From positions 1,860,001 to 1,924,000 of the forward strand of contig JADJXH010000004.1 of the NCBI GenBank assembly GCA_016715895.1: a stretch of 64,000 nt of DNA. Reading direction: 5' to 3'. Numbering within the stretch: position 1 is the stretch's first letter; every line of letters begins with the position of its first letter. The DNA comes from Flavobacteriales bacterium. GTDB taxonomy: Bacteria > Bacteroidota > Bacteroidia > Flavobacteriales_F > PHOS-HE28. Below, in pieces: positions 34,257 to 43,773 of the stretch. Made by a program: the position numbers and the translations under genes. The notes below the pieces were generated by a model. It was not told the origin of the DNA. It made no database searches and worked only from the letters and a program-made list of their open reading frames with translations.

Positions 34257-35264
34257 ATGACCGCCCCCCTGATCTCCATCGTCACACCGAGCTTCCGGCA
34301 GGCCGCCTACATCGAGGAGTGCCTGCGTTCCGTGGGGGATCAGCCGGTGCCGGTGCAGCATGTCGTGGTCGATGGTGGCAGCGCCGATGGGTCCAGGGAG
34401 CTCATCGCGAAGCACGCCGGCCGGCTGCATTGGTGGTGCAGTGAGCCGGACCGTGGCCAGAGCGATGCCATCAACAAAGGGCTGGCGCGATGCACCGGCA
34501 CGGTGTTCAACTGGCTGAACAGCGATGACCTGCTGCTGCCCGGTGCGCTGAAGCATGTGGCGGATGCGTTCGCGGACGATCCCGACCTGCTCGTGTTCGG
34601 CGGCCGCCTGGTGCACCGCAGCGCCGGTGGCGACCGCCCTTTCGAGCGCGTGAACGATGCGCGCGATGTGCAGCGCCTCTTCCGGGACCCGGTGATCAAC
34701 CAGCCCGCCACCTTCTACCGCATGGACGTGGTGAAGGAACTGGGCGGGGTGGACCCGGCGCTGCACTACGTCATGGACGTGGAGCTCTGGTGGCAGGTGC
34801 TCTTCCGCCACGGCCCTGCCCATCTGCGCTTCGAGGATGTGGAACTCGCCGTGTTCAGGCTGCACGAGGAAAGCAAGACGGTGACCGCGCATCGCGGTTT
34901 CCTCGACGAACTGGCGAGCCTGCTGCACGGCCTGTGCATGGCCTCCGGACAATCCGACCTGGCCCGCGTACTGGCCATCGGGCACGACCTGCGGGACGGG
35001 TTGCGCGGCATTCCTGTCGGCACCGAGCACCGCAGCGTGGTGCGCGGCATGGTGCTGCACTTCCTGCTGAAGTGGCACGGTGTGGTGCATCGCCGCGAGC
35101 AATACCGCATGATGAAGGCCTTGAAGCGCGTGGTGACCCTGCGCGACATGAAGGACATGGACGACACGCTGCTGCACCGCTGGACGCAGCTCGACACGCA
35201 GTTGAGGTCGCCCACCTGGTGGACCTTCCGGCTGCGGCGCAAGTGGCGTCACCTGCGCCCATGA
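34257..35264 (+). CDS. Family 2 glycosyltransferase
   Basis: A 335-residue GT-A enzyme. Opening LISIVTPSFRQAAYIEECL, the nucleotide-binding VVVDGGSADGSRELI, WWCSEPDRGQSDAINKGL, and the DxD-region FNWLNSDDLLLPG are all present. SEPDRGQSDAINKG is characteristic of the PGA-type GT2 subgroup. C-terminal about 100 residues are helical and basic. Its stop overlaps the next start (ATGA). Confidence 0.88.
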   Translation: MTAPLISIVTPSFRQAAYIEECLRSVGDQPVPVQHVVVDGGSADGSRELIAKHAGRLHWWCSEPDRGQSDAINKGLARCTGTVFNWLNSDDLLLPGALKHVADAFADDPDLLVFGGRLVHRSAGGDRPFERVNDARDVQRLFRDPVINQPATFYRMDVVKELGGVDPALHYVMDVELWWQVLFRHGPAHLRFEDVELAVFRLHEESKTVTAHRGFLDELASLLHGLCMASGQSDLARVLAIGHDLRDGLRGIPVGTEHRSVVRGMVLHFLLKWHGVVHRREQYRMMKALKRVVTLRDMKDMDDTLLHRWTQLDTQLRSPTWWTFRLRRKWRHLRP

Positions 35265-36244
35265 AGGTCAGCGTGCTCATCCCGGTGTACAACAAGGCGC
35301 CCTTCCTGCGGGAGTGCCTCGACAGCGTGTACGCGCAGACGCACGCCGACCTGGAGGTGGTGGCCGTGGACGACCACAGCACCGACGACAGCCTGGCCCT
35401 GCTGCGTGCAGAGACCGACCCCCGGCTGCGCATCATCGAGCTGCCGGCGAACCGCGGTCCTGCCGGGGCGGCCAACGCAGGGCTCGATGCCTGCACCGGC
35501 GCTTACATCGTACGCCTCGACGCCGACGACCTGATGGTGCCCACGCGGGTGGAGCAGCAGGTGGCCTACATGGAGGCCCACCCCGAGGTGGGCGCCAGCG
35601 GCGGATGGCTGAAGCTGTTCGGTGCGCGGGACCGGGTGTGGAAGTTCCCCCTCGACGATGCGGCGTGCAAGGCGCAGCTGCTCTTCGGCGTGCCCGTGTC
35701 GCAGGGCGCGTCCATCCTGCGCCGTGCGGTGCTGGAGGCCCACGGGTTACGCTACGATCCGGCCTGGCCCCGGGTGGGGGAGGATTGGCTCTTCTGGACC
35801 CGGTTGGCCCGTGTTTCGGCCTTCGGGAACCTGGACGCACCGATGACCCTGTACCGGCGGGGCGAGCAGAACATCAGCCACGGACGGGACAAGCGGGCCG
35901 ACCACGAGCGGCTGGTGCGTGCCGTGTTCGGCTGGTTCAACGTGCCGCACACCGAAGCGGACGTCCGCCTTCATCTCATGACGATGCGCCTCTTCGATGA
36001 TGCGCTCTCGGCGGCGGATGTGCGGGCGCTGCACGAGTGGTTGAAGCGCCTGCGGGCGTGGAACGGCCGTGAGCGCGTGTTCCCCGTCGAAGCGTTCGAG
36101 GCGCGCGTCCGGCAGGCGTGGGACGGGCTGTTCCACGCGCTGGCGGACCGTGATGGGGGTGCGGCGTGGACGCACCTGAGACTTGGCGGCACCTGGTCCG
36201 TCGGCCGGTTGTGGTACCTCATGCGCAAGGCGATGCGGCGATGA
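35261..36244 (+). CDS. Family 2 glycosyltransferase
   Basis: The 327-residue GT-A enzyme has VSVLIPVYNKAPFLRECL, VVAVDDHSTDDS and the metal region VRLDADDLMVPTRVE. GEDWLFWTRLAR marks the catalytic base block. The start at 35261 is taken from the conserved opening; the frame extends further upstream only as a shadow of the preceding gene. Overlaps both neighbours by ATGA. Confidence 0.88.
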   Translation: MKVSVLIPVYNKAPFLRECLDSVYAQTHADLEVVAVDDHSTDDSLALLRAETDPRLRIIELPANRGPAGAANAGLDACTGAYIVRLDADDLMVPTRVEQQVAYMEAHPEVGASGGWLKLFGARDRVWKFPLDDAACKAQLLFGVPVSQGASILRRAVLEAHGLRYDPAWPRVGEDWLFWTRLARVSAFGNLDAPMTLYRRGEQNISHGRDKRADHERLVRAVFGWFNVPHTEADVRLHLMTMRLFDDALSAADVRALHEWLKRLRAWNGRERVFPVEAFEARVRQAWDGLFHALADRDGGAAWTHLRLGGTWSVGRLWYLMRKAMRR

Positions 36245-37473
36245 AGGACCTCTGGCTGTTCACCACGCGATTCCCCTACGGACAGGGCGAGCCCTTCCTG
36301 GAGAACGAGCTGCCGTTCCTGGCCGAACGGTTCGCGCGCATCCGCCTGATCCCCTTGGTGCGCGATCACGGCATGCGTGTGCTGCCGCCGAACGTGGAGG
36401 TGGTGCCGCCACCGGCCGACCCTTACGCCGTGGCCTCGCCGCTGCGGATGCTGGCCTACGCGCGCACCTGGTGGCGCATGCGGCGTGTGGTACGCGCCTC
36501 CGCGCCCTCCGCGGAGGTGCGCGACCGGCTCTGGCCCGATGCGCGCGCGGCGATGCGACAGGCCCTGGAACGCATGCACCGGTATCGGACGGGTCTGTTC
36601 CGTGAGTTCGATCCCGGGCGCGTGCTCCTTTACAGCTACTGGATGGCCGACCACGCCACGGCCCTCTCGCTGTTGCAGCTCACCGACCCGCGGGTGCGCT
36701 TCACGGCGCGCATGCACGGCTTCGACCTTTACGCCGACCGCTGGCCCGGCCGGTGGCCCTTCTTCCAGGACCTGCAGATGGCCCATGTGGACCGCGTTCA
36801 TCTGGTCTCGAAAGCCGGTCTGGACCACCTCACCGCGCGGTATCCGCAGCACGCCCACCGCTGTGAGCTGTCCCGGCTGGGCACCTTCGACCACGGTCCG
36901 GGACCTTGGGCGCCGGCACCGGAACTGCGGATCGCATCGGCCGCGCACCTGGTGCCCATCAAACGGGTCGGGCTGCTCATCGAGGCGTTGCGGCATGTTC
37001 GGCGACCGGTGCGCTGGACGCACTTCGGCGAAGGTCCCGAGCGGGCCGCCTTGGAGGCCGCCATCGCCACCCTGCCACCGCATGTGCGCGCGGAGCTGCC
37101 CGGCAACATCGCCAACCAGGACCTGCTGGCCTGGTACCGGCGCACCCCGGTGGACCTCTTCGTGCATCTCAGCAGCACGGAGGGCGGGGTGCCCGTGGCG
37201 TTGCAGGAGGCGGCGAGCTTCGGCATCCCGCTCCTGGCGGCCGATTCCGGCGGGGTGCGCGAGATCGTGGGACCCGCCACCGGTACGCTGCTGCCCCACG
37301 GGCCCGGGGTCGATGCGATCGCGCAGCACCTGGAGACCTTCCAGGATGGACCGCATTACACGGTCCCGTTCAGGGCCGGGGTGCGGGCGGTCTGGGCCGA
37401 AGGCTTCAAGGCCGAGGTCAATTTTGGGCATTTTTGCGACCGCCTCCTTGGCCACGCCGAGCGCGTGCGCTAG
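36241..37473 (+). CDS. Family 4 glycosyltransferase
   Basis: A 410-residue GT-B enzyme. The N-terminal FTTRFPYGQGEPFLENEL is the opening seen in colanic-acid WcaL-like transferases. RMHGFDLYADRW and the C-terminal AAHLVPIKRVGLLIEALR, WTHFGEGPERAALE, and SSTEGGVPVALQEAASFGIP complete the family. Coupled to the preceding GT by ATGA. It ends 12 bp before the MBOAT gene. Confidence 0.9.
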   Translation: MKDLWLFTTRFPYGQGEPFLENELPFLAERFARIRLIPLVRDHGMRVLPPNVEVVPPPADPYAVASPLRMLAYARTWWRMRRVVRASAPSAEVRDRLWPDARAAMRQALERMHRYRTGLFREFDPGRVLLYSYWMADHATALSLLQLTDPRVRFTARMHGFDLYADRWPGRWPFFQDLQMAHVDRVHLVSKAGLDHLTARYPQHAHRCELSRLGTFDHGPGPWAPAPELRIASAAHLVPIKRVGLLIEALRHVRRPVRWTHFGEGPERAALEAAIATLPPHVRAELPGNIANQDLLAWYRRTPVDLFVHLSSTEGGVPVALQEAASFGIPLLAADSGGVREIVGPATGTLLPHGPGVDAIAQHLETFQDGPHYTVPFRAGVRAVWAEGFKAEVNFGHFCDRLLGHAERVR

Positions 37474-37485
37474 CCCCGGTCCGCG

Positions 37486-38934
37486 ATGCTCTTCAACTCC
37501 TTCGCGTTCTGCTTCATCTTCTTCCCGCTGGTGACGGCCGGCTACTTCCTGCTGCCGCATCGGTTCCGCTGGGCCCTGCTGCTGGCCGCCAGCTGCTGGT
37601 TCTACATGGCCTTCGTTCCCGTGTACATCCTCATCCTGGCCTTCACCATCGTGGTGGACTACGCCGCGGGCCTGCTGATCGCCGGCAGCACGGGGAAGCG
37701 TCGCAAGGCGTGGCTCGTGGCCAGCATCGTGGCCAACCTGGGCGTGCTCGCCTTCTTCAAGTACTACGCCTTCCTCGATGAGAGCATCGCGGCCGTGATG
37801 CAGGCGGCGGGTCTGGCGTACACGCCCACCGACCTCGGGATCCTGCTGCCCATCGGGCTCAGCTTCCACACGTTCCAGAGCCTGAGCTACACGATCGAAG
37901 TGTACCGCGGGCATCAGCGGGTCGAGCGCCGCCCCGGCATCTTCGCACTGTACGTCATGTTCTACCCTCAGCTCGTGGCCGGGCCGATCGAACGACCGGG
38001 CAACCTGCTCAACCAGCTGGATCAGGTGCACCGCTGGGACCATGCCCGTGTGGTCCACGGTCTGCAGCAGATGCTGTGGGGCTTCTTCAAGAAGCTCGTG
38101 ATCGCCGACCGCTGCGCGGTGGTGGTGGACCATGTGTACGCCGATCCATCGGCCTTCGGCGGCGCCGCCACGCTGCTGGCCACCTACCTGTTCGCCCTGC
38201 AGATCTACTGCGACTTCAGCGGGTACACGGACATCGCGCTCGGCGCGGCGCGGGTGATGGGCTTCGACCTGATGGTGAACTTCCGCACACCATACCGCTC
38301 CGCTTCCATCAGCGAGTTCTGGAGCCGCTGGCACATCAGCCTCAGCAGCTGGTTCCGCGACTATGTGTACATCCCGCTCGGCGGGAACCGCGTGGTGCGG
38401 TGGCGGTGGTACATGAACCTGCTGCTCGTGTTCCTGTTGAGCGGGCTGTGGCACGGCGCCAGCTGGACCTACGTGGCCTGGGGCGGGGTGCACGGGCTCT
38501 ACCTCATCGGTGCCATCGTGCTGGCCGGTGCGCGGGAACGCTTGGTGCGGGCGCTGGGGCTTGATCGGCGTCCAGGGCTCAACCGCGCGCTCGCCGTGCT
38601 GGTGACCGTGCACCTGGTGGTGGCCGGCTGGGTCTTCTTCCGGGCCGCCACCTTCGCCGACGCCTGGTCGGTGCTCGGTTCGTGGCTGAGGCCGGAAGCG
38701 TGGTGGACCGGGTTCGCGGACATGGTCCATGAGCTTGGTGCCGGGATCGTGCTCACCACCGTCGCGCTGGCCATCGCCTTCATCGGCATCGACCCGTGGG
38801 GCGATGCACTGGCCAAGGGCCAGCGCCGGATCGGCTGGCGGCCGCTGCGCTATGCGTACTTCGGCACCCTGCTCGCCGCCTGCCTGGTGCTGGGCCAGTA
38901 CGGTGCGGCCATGTTCATCTACTTCCAGTTCTGA
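37486..38934 (+). CDS. MBOAT O-acyltransferase (AlgI-like), pair 1
   Basis: The 482-residue protein has about 10-12 helices and the MBOAT core. PIGLSFHTFQSLSYTIEVYRG, FYPQLVAGPIER and CDFSGYTDIALGAARVMG are family landmarks, and the catalytic His is about residue 323 in LSGLWHGASW. AlgI-type proteins carry acyl groups across the membrane to acylate exopolysaccharide. It forms a pair with the SGNH gene that starts within its stop (TGATG). Confidence 0.95.
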   Translation: MLFNSFAFCFIFFPLVTAGYFLLPHRFRWALLLAASCWFYMAFVPVYILILAFTIVVDYAAGLLIAGSTGKRRKAWLVASIVANLGVLAFFKYYAFLDESIAAVMQAAGLAYTPTDLGILLPIGLSFHTFQSLSYTIEVYRGHQRVERRPGIFALYVMFYPQLVAGPIERPGNLLNQLDQVHRWDHARVVHGLQQMLWGFFKKLVIADRCAVVVDHVYADPSAFGGAATLLATYLFALQIYCDFSGYTDIALGAARVMGFDLMVNFRTPYRSASISEFWSRWHISLSSWFRDYVYIPLGGNRVVRWRWYMNLLLVFLLSGLWHGASWTYVAWGGVHGLYLIGAIVLAGARERLVRALGLDRRPGLNRALAVLVTVHLVVAGWVFFRAATFADAWSVLGSWLRPEAWWTGFADMVHELGAGIVLTTVALAIAFIGIDPWGDALAKGQRRIGWRPLRYAYFGTLLAACLVLGQYGAAMFIYFQF

Positions 38935-39875
38935 TGCGCCGCTTCCTCACCGCCACCCTCATGCTGGGCCTCAGCTTCGCGCTGGTCTACCTGCTGGCGA
39001 TGCTGGTGCTCTGCCGCATGGAGGTGGGGGGCGCCGCCCTGATCCACCGCACGGGCGACTACTTCAAGCTCAAGGGCGGCAACAGCTACCGGAAGTTCCG
39101 TGAGTTCAGACCGGACAGCGTGTACGATGTGGTCTTCATCGGCTCCTCGCACGCGTATCGCGGTTACGACCCGGCGTTGTTCACCGCACGCGGGTGGAGG
39201 GCGTTCAACCTGGGCACCAGCGGTCAGGGCCCGTTGAACACCTACCACATCGTGCGCACCCACCTTTCCGCCGCCAACACCCGGCTTCTGCTCCTGGACG
39301 TGTACGAGGGGGCCATGGAGCAGGATGGGCTGGAGAGCACCTCGGACCTTGCGCAGAACCTCGTGGACGATGGGGCGGCGGTGGCCATGGCGCTCGCGCT
39401 GAAGGATCCGCGAGGGGTGAACCTGCTCACCCTGCGGTTCCTCACCAAGGACCGCCCGCCGTTCTTCGCGGACAGCACGTACAGACCGGGTGGGTACTCG
39501 GTGCGCACGGACTCGGTGCGGAAGCGCATTCACTATGTGCGCGGGCGGCCGCTGAAGCTCAATGCCGACCAGGTGAGCTACCTGGAGCGGACCCTGGAGC
39601 ACTGCGTCGAAGCGGGCATCCCGGTGGTGCTGGTCAACCATCCCTATCCGTGGCAGAGCGACCGCATGAAGCACGTGGCCTTCAACGCGGTGCTCGGCGA
39701 CATCGCCCGTCGATACCAAGTGCCCTACCTCGACTTCGCCTACCGCCACACGCTGGATGACGAGGACCATTTCTACGACCACAACCACCTGAACCAGGCC
39801 GGGGTGGAGCGCTTCAACACGGATCTCATCCCCGACCTGGAGGCCATGGGCCTGCTGCGCCGGCCGGCCCTGTAG
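38934..39875 (+). CDS. SGNH-type acyl transfer protein (AlgJ/DltD-like), pair 1
   Basis: A 313-residue membrane-anchored protein: one N-terminal helix (about 5-26) then an exported SGNH-like domain. GSSH at 70-73 holds the Ser, and D282-H-N-H285 gives the Asp-His of the dyad. Proteins of this kind sit with MBOATs and complete O-acylation of a glycan in the periplasm. The start shares a base with the MBOAT stop. Confidence 0.88.
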   Translation: MRRFLTATLMLGLSFALVYLLAMLVLCRMEVGGAALIHRTGDYFKLKGGNSYRKFREFRPDSVYDVVFIGSSHAYRGYDPALFTARGWRAFNLGTSGQGPLNTYHIVRTHLSAANTRLLLLDVYEGAMEQDGLESTSDLAQNLVDDGAAVAMALALKDPRGVNLLTLRFLTKDRPPFFADSTYRPGGYSVRTDSVRKRIHYVRGRPLKLNADQVSYLERTLEHCVEAGIPVVLVNHPYPWQSDRMKHVAFNAVLGDIARRYQVPYLDFAYRHTLDDEDHFYDHNHLNQAGVERFNTDLIPDLEAMGLLRRPAL

Positions 39876-39885
39876 CTTCGCGGCG

Positions 39886-40833
39886 ATGCGCGTCACCGTG
39901 GTCATCCCCTGCTACAATGTCGCCGATCTGGTGGGCAGGGCGCTTGATTCCGCGCTGATGCAGGACCATGCCGACCTGGAGGTGATCCTGGTCGACGATG
40001 GCAGCACGGACGGCACGGCGGAGGTGCTGGAGCGGCATCCGGGGGTGACCGGGGGACGTGCGCGGCTGGTGAGGCAGATGAACCGGGGGGCATCGGCCGC
40101 GCGCAATCACGGGCTGCGCATGGCCACGGGCACGTATGTGCAGTTCCTCGACGCCGATGATCTGCTGATGCCCGACAAGATCTCCGGGCAGCTCGCGCTC
40201 GCCGAACGCGAAGGCTGGCCCGACGTGATCGTGGGCGACTATCGGGCCGTGCGGCCCGATGGGCTCATGGACCGTGTGCAGGCCCTGTACGACCGGCCTT
40301 GGATGGCCCTGATCCGCACGCGCATGGGCACCACGAGCGCCAACCTGTGGGCGCGCGAGCTCCTGCTGGCCGTGGATGGATGGCCGGAGGAGCTGGCCAG
40401 CAGCCAGGACTATGCGTTGCTCTTCACGCTGCTGAAGCGCGGCGCACGCGTGGGCTGGGACCGTCGTGAGCGCACCGAGGTGCTCAAGCGTCCCACCGGC
40501 AGCATCAGCCGAACCGGTGTGCGTGCGAACTGGGAGCGCTATGTGGACCTGCGCCGCCGCATCAAGGAGCACCTGGTGGGGTTGGGCCGGGAACGGTACG
40601 CCGCCGAGATCGCCGCATTGGACCAGTACATCTTCATGGCCCTGCGCATCCTGGCCACCTACGACAGGGATCAGGCGGTGAAGCTGTACCGGAGCTGCAT
40701 CGACAAGGGCTTCCGGCCCGAGGTGGGCCCGGCCATCACCGAGCGCTACGTCGCGCTCTTTACCTTGCTCGGGTTCGCCGGCGCGGAACGGGCCCTGGGC
40801 CTCGCCCGCCGGCGCAAGCAGGCCGACGCATGA
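39886..40833 (+). CDS. Family 2 glycosyltransferase
   Basis: The 315-residue GT-A enzyme: VTVVIPCYNVADLVGRAL, VILVDDGSTDGTAEVL, RGASAARNHGLRMATG and the DxD-type QFLDADDLLMPDKI. A tagcttcg box ends 5 nt before its ATG. The C-terminal 110 residues are helical. It overlaps the following acyltransferase by ATGA. Confidence 0.9.
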   Translation: MRVTVVIPCYNVADLVGRALDSALMQDHADLEVILVDDGSTDGTAEVLERHPGVTGGRARLVRQMNRGASAARNHGLRMATGTYVQFLDADDLLMPDKISGQLALAEREGWPDVIVGDYRAVRPDGLMDRVQALYDRPWMALIRTRMGTTSANLWARELLLAVDGWPEELASSQDYALLFTLLKRGARVGWDRRERTEVLKRPTGSISRTGVRANWERYVDLRRRIKEHLVGLGRERYAAEIAALDQYIFMALRILATYDRDQAVKLYRSCIDKGFRPEVGPAITERYVALFTLLGFAGAERALGLARRRKQADA

Positions 40834-41420
40834 TCCGCTCCCACGCCGAGTACCTCGAATACCTGGAGGCCGACCGCATCGCCCTGCGGCGTGGTCATGG
40901 CCGCCTGTGGTCGGACGAGGTGTGGAAGTTCCAGCGGCTGCTCCGCCGGGTGGAGTACCTGATGAACTGCCGCAAGCATCAGGGGCTGCTATGGCGCATG
41001 GTGTACACCTTCTTCGCCTACCGCCTGCACGAACAGGCCATCCGCTGCGGGTTCGACATCCCGCCGAACACCTTCGGCCCCGGGCTCAGCATCGCGCATC
41101 GCGGCACCATCGTGGTGCATCCGGACGCCCGCGTCGGCCGCAACTGCCGCCTGCATGTGGGTGTGGTCATCGGCACGCGCCCCGGACCCTTCGAGCTGGT
41201 GCCCACCATCGGTGACAACTGCTACATCGGGCCCGGCTCAAAGGTCTTCGGCGACATCGTCATCGGCCCCGATACCGCCATCGGCGCCAACAGCGTGGTG
41301 AACCGCTCCTTCCCGGAGGGCCACATGACCATCGCCGGTGCGCCGGCCCGCAAGGTGAGCGACACCGACTCGCGCGAGTTCATCATCGCCACCCGCAGCC
41401 CCTTGAAATCCCTCGGATGA
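40830..41420 (+). CDS. Serine O-acetyltransferase-like hexapeptide protein
   Basis: The 196-residue protein has a helical N-terminal half and a hexapeptide C-terminal half. GPGLSIAHRGTIVVHPDARVG, LHVGVVIGTRPGPFE and NCYIGPGSKVFGD resemble CysE/colanic-acid type acetyltransferases; the His of the SIAHRG turn is the family base. Within a glycan locus it most likely acetylates a sugar rather than serine. Coupled at both ends by ATGA. Confidence 0.85.
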   Translation: MIRSHAEYLEYLEADRIALRRGHGRLWSDEVWKFQRLLRRVEYLMNCRKHQGLLWRMVYTFFAYRLHEQAIRCGFDIPPNTFGPGLSIAHRGTIVVHPDARVGRNCRLHVGVVIGTRPGPFELVPTIGDNCYIGPGSKVFGDIVIGPDTAIGANSVVNRSFPEGHMTIAGAPARKVSDTDSREFIIATRSPLKSLG

Positions 41421-42511
41421 AGAAGGTCCTCATCGTCGTCGGCACACGCCCCAACTTCATCAAGGTCACCCGCTTCAAGCGCGTGGCCGCGCAACGCGGT
41501 ACGATCGATGTGCGCATCGTGCACACCGGCCAGCACTTCAGCGCCAACATGGCCGATGTGTTCTTCGAACAGTTCGGCCTGGTGCCGGACATCTTCCTGA
41601 ACATCGGCGCTGGAAGCCCCAACACGCAGATGGCCCAGGTGATGCTGGGGCTGGAGACGGTGATCAGCGAGGAGAGGCCGGACCTGGTGATGGTGGTGGG
41701 CGATGTGAACAGCACACTGGCCGCGGCCATCACCGCCAACAAGATGGGCGTGCGCATCGGTCACCTCGAGAGCGGCCTGCGCAGCCACGACCGCACGATG
41801 CCCGAGGAGCACAACCGGGTGCTCACCGACGCGCTCACCGACCACTTCTTCATCACCGAGCAGAGCGGCCTGGACCACTTGCGGCAGGAGGGGAGGCCCG
41901 AGGAGGCGCTCCACGTCGTGGGCAACACCATGATCGACACCCTGGTGGCCTTCGAGCCGCAGGTGCAGGCCTCGCCGGTGCTGCAGCAGCTGGGGCTGGG
42001 TGAGGGCGGGCACGTGCTCATGACCATCCACCGCCCCGCCACCGTGGACGTGCCTGAGCGGCTTACGGCCTTGCTGGACCTGATCGCGGACGTGTGCGCC
42101 TCCGGCCGGAAGGTGGTCTTCCCCATCCACCCGCGCACGGTGAAGAACATCGAGGCCTTCGGGCTGAAGGCGAAGGCCGATGCCATCCAGGGGCTGGTGC
42201 GCACCGAGCCGCTGGACTATTTCGCCTTCCAGAAGCTGGTGGCCACCTGTGGCTTCATCCTCACGGACAGCGGAGGCATCCAGGAGGAGAGCACCTTCCG
42301 CCGCGTGCCCTGCCTCACCCTGCGCCCGAACACCGAGCGGCCCATCACCGTGACGCTCGGCAGCAACGAGCTCGTTCCGCTCGACATGGACGCCGTGCGC
42401 GCCGCGATCGCGCGGATCGAGAACGGGACCTTCAAGAGGGGCGAGGTGCCTCCGCTGTGGGACGGACACGCCACCGAGCGGATCGTGGAGGTGCTGGAGC
42501 GGGTGCTGTGA
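41417..42511 (+). CDS. wecB: UDP-N-acetylglucosamine 2-epimerase (non-hydrolysing)
   Basis: The 364-residue GT-B-fold epimerase converts UDP-GlcNAc to UDP-ManNAc. Landmarks in order: VVGTRPNFIKVTRFK, VHTGQHFS, VVGDVNSTLAAAI, GHLESGLRSHDRTMPEEHNR, TIHRPATVD, and SGGIQEESTFRRVPCLTLRPNTERP. Length and motifs are complete. It supplies a ManNAc-type donor for the surface glycan. UDP-ManNAc dehydrogenase is not in the window. Last gene of the long coupled series. Confidence 0.95.
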   Translation: MKKVLIVVGTRPNFIKVTRFKRVAAQRGTIDVRIVHTGQHFSANMADVFFEQFGLVPDIFLNIGAGSPNTQMAQVMLGLETVISEERPDLVMVVGDVNSTLAAAITANKMGVRIGHLESGLRSHDRTMPEEHNRVLTDALTDHFFITEQSGLDHLRQEGRPEEALHVVGNTMIDTLVAFEPQVQASPVLQQLGLGEGGHVLMTIHRPATVDVPERLTALLDLIADVCASGRKVVFPIHPRTVKNIEAFGLKAKADAIQGLVRTEPLDYFAFQKLVATCGFILTDSGGIQEESTFRRVPCLTLRPNTERPITVTLGSNELVPLDMDAVRAAIARIENGTFKRGEVPPLWDGHATERIVEVLERVL

Positions 42512-42523
42512 GCCTGGATCGAA

Positions 42524-42790
42524 CTATCCGGTCCGCCTCCGTTCCTTCTCCGCACGGATGCCGGCCAGGCGCTGGTTGATGTTCGCTGAACTGCGGACGA
42601 GCAGCAGGATCAGTCCGCCCGGCAACAGGGTGTGCAGCAAGCCGAAGCCTTTGGTGGCCACGCCGTAGATGATCACGCCGATGAGGAAGCCGATGAGCAC
42701 AGCGACCGTGATCTGCTCGTTGCGGGTGCGCTTCTCGGCGCGCTGAAGTTCCTCCAAGGTCATGCGCGTGTGGTCCGTGCTGGTTTCCAT
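42524..42790 (-). CDS. Small two-helix membrane protein, unknown function
   Basis: An 88-residue protein with a charged helical N-terminal segment (MTLEELQRAEKRTRNEQ) and two hydrophobic segments (about 27-46 and 53-68), then a basic C-terminus. No motif. It lies between wecB and the beta-lactamase gene and is convergent with wecB (12 bp). The start at 42790 is the in-frame ATG nearest the first helix. Confidence 0.6.
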   Translation of the reverse strand: METSTDHTRMTLEELQRAEKRTRNEQITVAVLIGFLIGVIIYGVATKGFGLLHTLLPGGLILLLVRSSANINQRLAGIRAEKERRRTG

Positions 42791-42863
42791 GGGCAGTGTT
42801 CGGTGGTGGGACAAAGATCATCCGGGGACCGATCCATAAGAACGTGGTCCAGAGCGCCAGGAA

Positions 42864-43613
42864 CTACTGCGGTTCTCGGAACAACCCGATCGTGAAGTCC
42901 AACAGCTTACCGTCCCCCCACTGCCCATGCCCCGGCACCACCACCCGCACATCGGGATGGGCCTTCTTCACCGCCTCCACCGTGCCCGACCAGGCCGCCA
43001 CGTTCGCATCGCCGAGGTAGCCTTTGCTCGCATCCAGTTCCTTGATCAGGCAGCCGCCGAAGAGCACGTGCTCACTGGGGAAGTGACCCACTACGTTGTC
43101 CTTCGTGTGTCCTTCACCATGGAAAATGGCGGTGATCCGTTCGTTGCCCACGGTGAGCTGAAGGCTGTCCGCGAAGCCGCGCTGGGGCTGCTCCACGCGA
43201 TCGGCTGCGGCCAGGGCGATGGTGCGCTTGTGGGCGTAGGAGGGGATCCCGTGCGCGTGGAAGGCCTTCAAGCCGCCCAGGCAGTCGTCGTGGAAGTGGG
43301 TGGGGATCACCGCAGTGATGCGGCAATGCAAGGAGTCCTGCACCCAGCGGATCAGCTCCGCGGCGCTGGTGTCGTTCGTGGGGGTGTCGAACACGATGGC
43401 CTCGTGGCCGCTCCGCACCACCAGACCGTTGCAGGGCACGTTACCGAAGTCCTGGGTCTGCTTGTAGCTGGTGTGCACGAAGGCGTTGGGGGTCACCTGT
43501 TCCACGATCAGCACAGGGGAGCGATGGACCTGCATGGGTGTGAATGCCGGCCCCTCACCCGATGTACAGTGCGCGAACACCAAGGCTGAAAGGGGCAGGG
43601 TCCAGGCTTTCAT
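42864..43613 (-). CDS. Subclass B1 metallo-beta-lactamase
   Basis: The 249-residue exported hydrolase carries every B1 zinc ligand: HFHDD (H106, H108, D110), H169 in GEGHTKDN, C188 in FGGCLIK and H229 in VPGHGQWG. The CLIKELDASKGYLGDAN stretch is typical of B1 enzymes (BlaB, VIM, NDM). A short signal with Cys16 may give a lipoprotein, but the residue before the Cys is His, so the lipobox is poor. B1 enzymes hydrolyse most beta-lactams, carbapenems included; this copy is probably a chromosomal flavobacterial type. Confidence 0.92.
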   Translation of the reverse strand: MKAWTLPLSALVFAHCTSGEGPAFTPMQVHRSPVLIVEQVTPNAFVHTSYKQTQDFGNVPCNGLVVRSGHEAIVFDTPTNDTSAAELIRWVQDSLHCRITAVIPTHFHDDCLGGLKAFHAHGIPSYAHKRTIALAAADRVEQPQRGFADSLQLTVGNERITAIFHGEGHTKDNVVGHFPSEHVLFGGCLIKELDASKGYLGDANVAAWSGTVEAVKKAHPDVRVVVPGHGQWGDGKLLDFTIGLFREPQ

Positions 43614-43773
43614 GGTCGATCGGTAGCGGCGCACGGTGGCGGGCGAAGTTCCGGGTTTGAGCGATACAGGAAAGCTCCAAGCGGTCCGGGAGGGTGGAAT
43701 GTGCTGGTCCTTCGATGTAGCGCAAGTCTCTGTGTTCCTTTGCGCCTCAGCGCCTTTGCGGCCACCCTGCCCC

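Noticed and set aside
43720..43770. A mobile element from the tctgtgttcctttgcgcctc-type sequence before the glycosyltransferase
   Set aside because: It resembles dispersed low-complexity repeats but no arms or ends are visible.
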